Source: Actinoplanes octamycinicus (lineage in GTDB: Bacteria > Actinomycetota > Actinomycetes > Mycobacteriales > Micromonosporaceae). From it: a stretch of DNA of 64,000 nucleotides. Shown piece by piece: positions 59,012-64,000 of the stretch (position 1 is the first letter of the stretch; the number at the start of each line of letters is the position of its first letter). The notes under the pieces are model-generated. The model saw only the letters and a program-made list of their open reading frames with translations. It had not been told where the DNA came from and made no database searches. The position numbers and the translations under genes are program-made. The stretch spans positions 6,739,501 to 6,803,500 of the forward strand of contig NZ_JACHNB010000001.1 of NCBI RefSeq assembly GCF_014205225.1. Direction: 5' to 3'.

Positions 59012-59845
59012 TCACGGTGCCGGGCCGAGCTCGCTGATGTCGTACCCGTCCGGGTAGCTCTTGGCCCGCAGCCCGTCGGCGAACCGCGGCACCGTGCGCG
59101 GCCGCCCCAGATGGCGCAGCGCCAGGGCCCGGCCGCGCAACCCGAGATGCACCGCGGCGCGGATCGGCCAGGACGGCTCCGGCACTCCGGTCGCGGCCCG
59201 CAACCGGTCGTCGTAGAGGGCGCTGAGCAGCGCGTCCTTGAGCCCGCCGGGCGTGACCAGCAGCACCCGGGTGGCCCGCTCGATCGCGGCGGCCGGCGCG
59301 TTCGGCACCAGGTGCTCGGCGTCGTAGGTGTCGAACCAGGACTCCAGCTCGGGCAGGGTGTCCGGGATGCCGGTCACGCCCATCCGCCGGCCCAGCTCGG
59401 CGTAGAACCGGAACGTCGCGCGGCGCTCGTGGCAGCACGGGCGGCGCCAGGCGTACCGGTCCAGCCAGCGCAGCGGGATCACCACACAGCAGGCCAGCAC
59501 GTAGCGGTACTCCGCGGCGGGCATGTCCCGGTACGGCCGGTGGATCTGGTTGATCCGGCGGACCGCCGCCCGGCCGCGCGGATGGTCGAAACCGTGCAGG
59601 ATCATCTCGTACATCAGCAGTCCGGTGTCGTCGCGCCGTTTCTGCGCGCGCTCGGTCAGCTCCCCGGTCCCGGCCAGCACCGCGGCCACCGCCGGCGTCG
59701 AGAACGACCGGTTGAAGCCCAGGTTGAGGCCCAGTTTCATGTCGAACGGGAACTCCACCAGCAGCATCTGCCGGTAGATCTCCTCGAAGTCGACCTCCGG
59801 GTCGAGGGACTGGATCCGTCGAAGGTTGTCATACCGGCGCCGCAT
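59012..59845 (-). CDS. DUF2236 (oxygenase MpaB-family) protein
   Basis: The 277-residue protein shows the MpaB-like pattern: FEEIYRQMLLVEFPFDMKLG, LNLGFNRSFSTPAVAAVLAG, then DDTGLLMYEMILHGFDHPRG, RAAVRRINQIHRPYRDMPAA and YRYVLACCVVIPLRWLDRYA. Related proteins are latex-clearing-like haem oxygenases. The conserved His/Arg helix region is present. It begins at ATG 59845 and probably forms an operon with the thioesterase gene. Confidence 0.85.
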   Translation of the reverse strand: MRRRYDNLRRIQSLDPEVDFEEIYRQMLLVEFPFDMKLGLNLGFNRSFSTPAVAAVLAGTGELTERAQKRRDDTGLLMYEMILHGFDHPRGRAAVRRINQIHRPYRDMPAAEYRYVLACCVVIPLRWLDRYAWRRPCCHERRATFRFYAELGRRMGVTGIPDTLPELESWFDTYDAEHLVPNAPAAAIERATRVLLVTPGGLKDALLSALYDDRLRAATGVPEPSWPIRAAVHLGLRGRALALRHLGRPRTVPRFADGLRAKSYPDGYDISELGPAP

Positions 59846-60009
59846 GCGACCCCACCTTAAACACTGCGTCGGAAAGCCGACGAGGGCGGTGCCGGCCCGC
59901 GCCAGTGGATAAATAGCGGCTGATGTCCGACGGGTTCCTCACCCGGCAGATCTCTGGGACGCTGCTGGTGGTTGCCCGTCGCCGTGGTACTGCTGGGAGG
60001 TTGCCGCCC

Positions 60010-60999
60010 GTGGAGACAACCGGCTGGATGTGGACGGTCACCCTGGTCGGTCTCGGCGCCCTGGTGCTGCTCGACCTGGCCATGGTCGCGCGGCGGCCGC
60101 ACGAGCCGTCGCTGCGCGAGTGCACGTTCTGGGTGGCCGGCTACATCACCCTCGCCCTGCTGTTCGCCGGCTTCGTCTGGCTGCGCTGGGACGGCGAGGC
60201 CGCCGGGCAGTACCTGGCCGGCTGGCTCACCGAGTACAGCCTGTCGGTCGACAACCTGTTCGTCTTCGTGATCATCATGTCCCGGTTCCGGATCGAGCGC
60301 CGCTACCAGCAGAAGGTGCTGCTCGTCGGGATCATCCTGTCGCTGCTGCTGCGCGGCGCCTTCATCGCCCTGGGCGCCGCCGCGATCAGCCGGTTCACCT
60401 GGGTGTTCTACATCTTCGGCGGCTTCCTGATCTACACCGCGGTCCGGATCTTCGGCTACGACAACGACGAGCCGGAGTTCACCGAGAACCTGATCATCCG
60501 CTGGGCCCGCCGGGTGCTGCCGATGACCGGCACCTACCACGGCGCCCGGCTGACCACCCGTGACGCCCTCGGCCGCCGCCGGCTGACCCCGCTGATCGTG
60601 GTTTTCATCGCGATCGGCACCACCGACGTGATCTTCGCCCTGGACTCGCTGCCGGCCATCTTCGGCCTCACCGACGAGCCCTACCTGATCTTCACGGCGA
60701 CCGTTTTCGCGATGATGGGGTTGCGCCAGTTGTACTTCCTGCTCGGCGGCCTGCTCGACCGTCTCGCCTACCTGTCCATCGGCCTCGGGATCGTCCTCGG
60801 CTTCATCGGCGTCAAACTGGTTCTGCAGGCCCTGTCCGAAAACAATCTGCCGTTCGTCAACGGTGGCCGCCCGGTCGGCTGGGCCCCGCACATCAGCATC
60901 GGCGTGTCCCTGTCGGTGATCGCCGGCACCCTGGCGCTGACCGCGATCGCCTCCCTGATCAAGGCCAGACTGGACGCCTCTGCCAAGGTTCCCCGCTGA
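60010..60999 (+). CDS. TerC/Alx-family membrane transporter
   Basis: The 329-residue protein has seven to nine membrane segments and TerC motifs: LTEYSLSVDNLFVFVIIMSR (SVDNLFVF), then GTTDVIFALDSLPAIFGLT (TTDVIFALDS), both with the conserved acidic residues for metal transport. Alx/TerC proteins are thought to export manganese or metals and act in tellurite or alkaline stress. GTG 60010 follows GGGAGG at nine bases; homologues begin near here. No yybP-ykoY-type riboswitch is visible upstream. Confidence 0.92.
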   Translation: METTGWMWTVTLVGLGALVLLDLAMVARRPHEPSLRECTFWVAGYITLALLFAGFVWLRWDGEAAGQYLAGWLTEYSLSVDNLFVFVIIMSRFRIERRYQQKVLLVGIILSLLLRGAFIALGAAAISRFTWVFYIFGGFLIYTAVRIFGYDNDEPEFTENLIIRWARRVLPMTGTYHGARLTTRDALGRRRLTPLIVVFIAIGTTDVIFALDSLPAIFGLTDEPYLIFTATVFAMMGLRQLYFLLGGLLDRLAYLSIGLGIVLGFIGVKLVLQALSENNLPFVNGGRPVGWAPHISIGVSLSVIAGTLALTAIASLIKARLDASAKVPR

Positions 61000-61028
61000 C
61001 CCGCGTGGTCATCTGCTACCTTCCGCGC

Positions 61029-61346
61029 GTGAACTGGTATTCCGTACGAGGGGTTTTCGCGTTCGGTGGTGAGCGGGTCACGACCTATGAGGAGCGGCTG
61101 ACGCTGTGGCAGGCGGCGGACGTCGACGCCGCGATCACCCTGGCCGAGCGGGAGGCGGCCGCCTATGCCGCCGATCTGGACGGGTGTGCTTTCACCGGCC
61201 TGCTGCAGGCCTATGCGATGAACGACGCTCCAGGGCACGGCGCTGAGGTGTTCTCGCTGATGCGTGACAGTGCCTTGGCCCCGGATGACTACCTGAGCGG
61301 GTTCTTCGACACGGGTGCCGAGCGTCAGGGCACCTCCGGCGGCTGA
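61029..61346 (+). CDS. small DUF4288-like protein
   Basis: The 105-residue protein starts VNWYSVRGVFAFGGERVTTY, EERLTLWQAADVDAAITLAE, REAAAYAADLDG, a small alpha/beta domain that resembles DUF4288, common in actinomycetes and of unknown role. The GTG start directly precedes the conserved NWYSVR sequence. It follows the TerC gene by 29 bases on the same strand. Confidence 0.75.
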   Translation: MNWYSVRGVFAFGGERVTTYEERLTLWQAADVDAAITLAEREAAAYAADLDGCAFTGLLQAYAMNDAPGHGAEVFSLMRDSALAPDDYLSGFFDTGAERQGTSGG

Positions 61347-61629
61347 TGGCACCGCGTCGCCCGCCTGGGCCGGTTATCCACATTCTGGGTTCGTCCACAG
61401 CCCACCCCATCCGATCATCGGATTACCGCGACACTGTCTTGCGGGGGTTCCCCCTGGGACAGGGTGGGGTCTGACGATCTTCGGGTTGAGCCTCATGATC
61501 TGCGATATCCCTGCTGGGGCGCCGTTCGCCGGTCCGGGCGACCGGCGGGCGCCGCGAAATCTCAGGAGAATCGTTCCTGGACAACCGGGACCCTGATCTT
61601 GGGCGGGGTGCGGGACATAGGGTGTCGGG
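61347..61629. other. intergenic region with DnaA-box-like words, a palindrome and a GC hairpin
   Basis: TTATCCACA (61374-61382) is a perfect DnaA-box sequence and TCGTCCACA (61391-61399) a one-mismatch relative of the actinobacterial TTGTCCACA box, on the same strand 17 bases apart. A perfect ATCCGAT C ATCGGAT palindrome follows (61409-61423), then a hairpin CTGTC...GGGGG TT CCCCC...GACAG (61435-61463). The region has no coding frame. It may end the TerC operon and hold the promoter of the VOC gene. Confidence 0.45.
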
Positions 61630-62370
61630 ATGGCGCTGCGACTTGTTCAGGCGAACCTCAAGGCACGGGACGACTCGGTGGTGGGCCGGTTCTGGGCGGA
61701 GGCGCTCGGCTGGGTGGCGCGCTCGGCGGTTCCCGGGGCGACACTGGTCGCGCCGGAGGGGTTCGTGTGGACGGAGCCGGACGCCCCGGTCTGCCTGGAC
61801 GTCATCGCGGTTCCGGAGCTCGCCACGGTGCGGTACCGGGCGTACCTGGAACTGGCCACCATCTCGGCGGAGCACCGGGCGGCGCTGGTCGCACGCCTGC
61901 GGGAGCGGGGCGCGACACCGGTCGACACCGGCCGGGACGGCACCCCGGGCACGGTGCTGGCTGATCCGGAAGGCAACGAGTTCCGGGTGCTGGAGCCGCG
62001 GGACGCCGCCCGCGGCGCCGGGCCGATCGCCGCGGTCGTGATCGCCTGCGCCGACCCGCGGGCCATGGCGCGGTTCTGGGGCGAGGCGATGGGCTGGACC
62101 CCGCACGAGATCACCGCCGATCACGCACGGTTGCGCTCGGCCAGCGGTTCCGGACCGTTCCTGGAGTTTCGCCGTACCAGCGCGCTGGACGAGATCCGGC
62201 ATCGCCTGCACCTGGACGTGGTGCCCTACCGCGGCTCCGACCAGGTGACCGAGGTGGCCCGGCTGCGCGACCTCGGCGCGACACCGGCCGACGTCGGGCA
62301 GGGCGACGTGTCGTGGGTCGTGCTCGCCGACCCGGAAGGCAACGAGTTCTGCGTGCTCGCCCCCGCCTGA
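61630..62370 (+). CDS. VOC-family protein, two glyoxalase domains
   Basis: The 246-residue protein repeats the VOC module: first LRLVQANLKARDDSVVGRFW to VLADPEGNEFRVLEP, second VVIACADPRAMARFWGEAMG to VVLADPEGNEFCVLAPA. The duplicated DPEGNEF and RFWxEAxGW motifs show the internal repeat. It may bind a drug or metabolite. ATG 61630 is the first in-frame start. Confidence 0.9.
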   Translation: MALRLVQANLKARDDSVVGRFWAEALGWVARSAVPGATLVAPEGFVWTEPDAPVCLDVIAVPELATVRYRAYLELATISAEHRAALVARLRERGATPVDTGRDGTPGTVLADPEGNEFRVLEPRDAARGAGPIAAVVIACADPRAMARFWGEAMGWTPHEITADHARLRSASGSGPFLEFRRTSALDEIRHRLHLDVVPYRGSDQVTEVARLRDLGATPADVGQGDVSWVVLADPEGNEFCVLAPA

Positions 62371-62468
62371 CCCCGGCGCGCCGGACCCTGAGCTTGAGGT
62401 GACGACGGCCGTGGGGGACGGCGTTGGCCGGGCGCTGACGCCGCACCGCCCGGCCGGACACCGCGCCG

Positions 62469-63998
<1,530 letters not shown>

Positions 63999-64000
63999 CT

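Noticed and set aside
59846..60009. yybP-ykoY manganese riboswitch before the TerC gene
   Set aside because: TerC genes often have one, but I cannot find the conserved internal loops; only a possible TAAAT promoter box is visible.

Overview
The window is very GC-rich (about 70 percent or more) and reads as the chromosome of a mycelial actinomycete. Evidence for this: frequent GTG starts, ATGA/GTGA gene overlaps, several probable leaderless starts, a mycothiol-dependent-isomerase-type protein, an F420-type DUF385 protein, LAL-type LuxR regulators, MEDS-domain sensors, and a FliA/WhiG-type sigma factor. Micromonosporaceae, for example Actinoplanes or a relative, fits best, but that is an inference. 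No rRNA, tRNA, CRISPR array, prophage or complete insertion sequence was found.

Layout. 0-2.7 kb: three MEDS-domain signalling proteins, one joined to STAS and one to an anti-sigma ATPase, suggesting partner switching. 2.7-8.6 kb: DinB/pentapeptide protein, a guanidine-III riboswitch with its SMR exporter gene, GNAT, an MBL-fold remnant, NmrA-like reductase, SRPBCC protein, and an MFS-GntR operon. 8.6-15.5 kb: an acidic protein and two dynamin-like GTPases (IniA/IniC-like), divergent from an LAL regulator coupled to a small HTH protein. 15.6-24.6 kb: a frameshifted metallophosphoesterase, DUF1697, DUF385, an alpha/beta-hydrolase-LuxR fusion, MarR with a maleylpyruvate-isomerase-like protein, then a tightly packed five-gene set (metallophosphoesterase, HD protein, metallophosphoesterase, MDR oxidoreductase, VOC protein). 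24.7-27.6 kb: methyltransferase, GNAT, dienelactone hydrolase, tyrosine recombinase.

27.6-28.35 kb is a gene-poor stretch holding a strong match to an actinobacterial chromosomal dif site (28190-28217), which would place the replication terminus here. The G/C bias of the top strand flips at this point, and short G-runs (GGGGGA) point towards it from both sides. 28.35-38.2 kb: hypothetical proteins, a saccharopine-dehydrogenase-like reductase, GlxA-type regulator, UppP, a second tyrosine recombinase, an ABC-F protein with a possible arginine-rich leader peptide, and an aminotransferase. 38.5-47.8 kb: DHFR-like reductase, FliA-type sigma factor, a DesK/DesR-like two-component system with an ABC-2 exporter, RNA-ligase-like protein, a Clp-N/HTH protein with paired palindromic operators and a divergent GNAT, a RmlD-like reductase and a DapA-like aldolase.

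47.8-64 kb: LysR, DUF2332, a secreted M1 aminopeptidase with a hairpin over its ribosome-binding site, a 1085-residue NACHT-LRR (NLR-like) STAND NTPase that is a candidate antiphage immune protein, followed by an unknown gene, an ABM protein coupled to an ECF sigma factor, thioesterase, DUF2236 protein, TerC-like transporter, VOC protein, and a rifampicin-monooxygenase-like flavoprotein. The items most worth follow-up are the dif/terminus region, the NACHT-LRR pair, and several unusual inverted-repeat regulatory sites.
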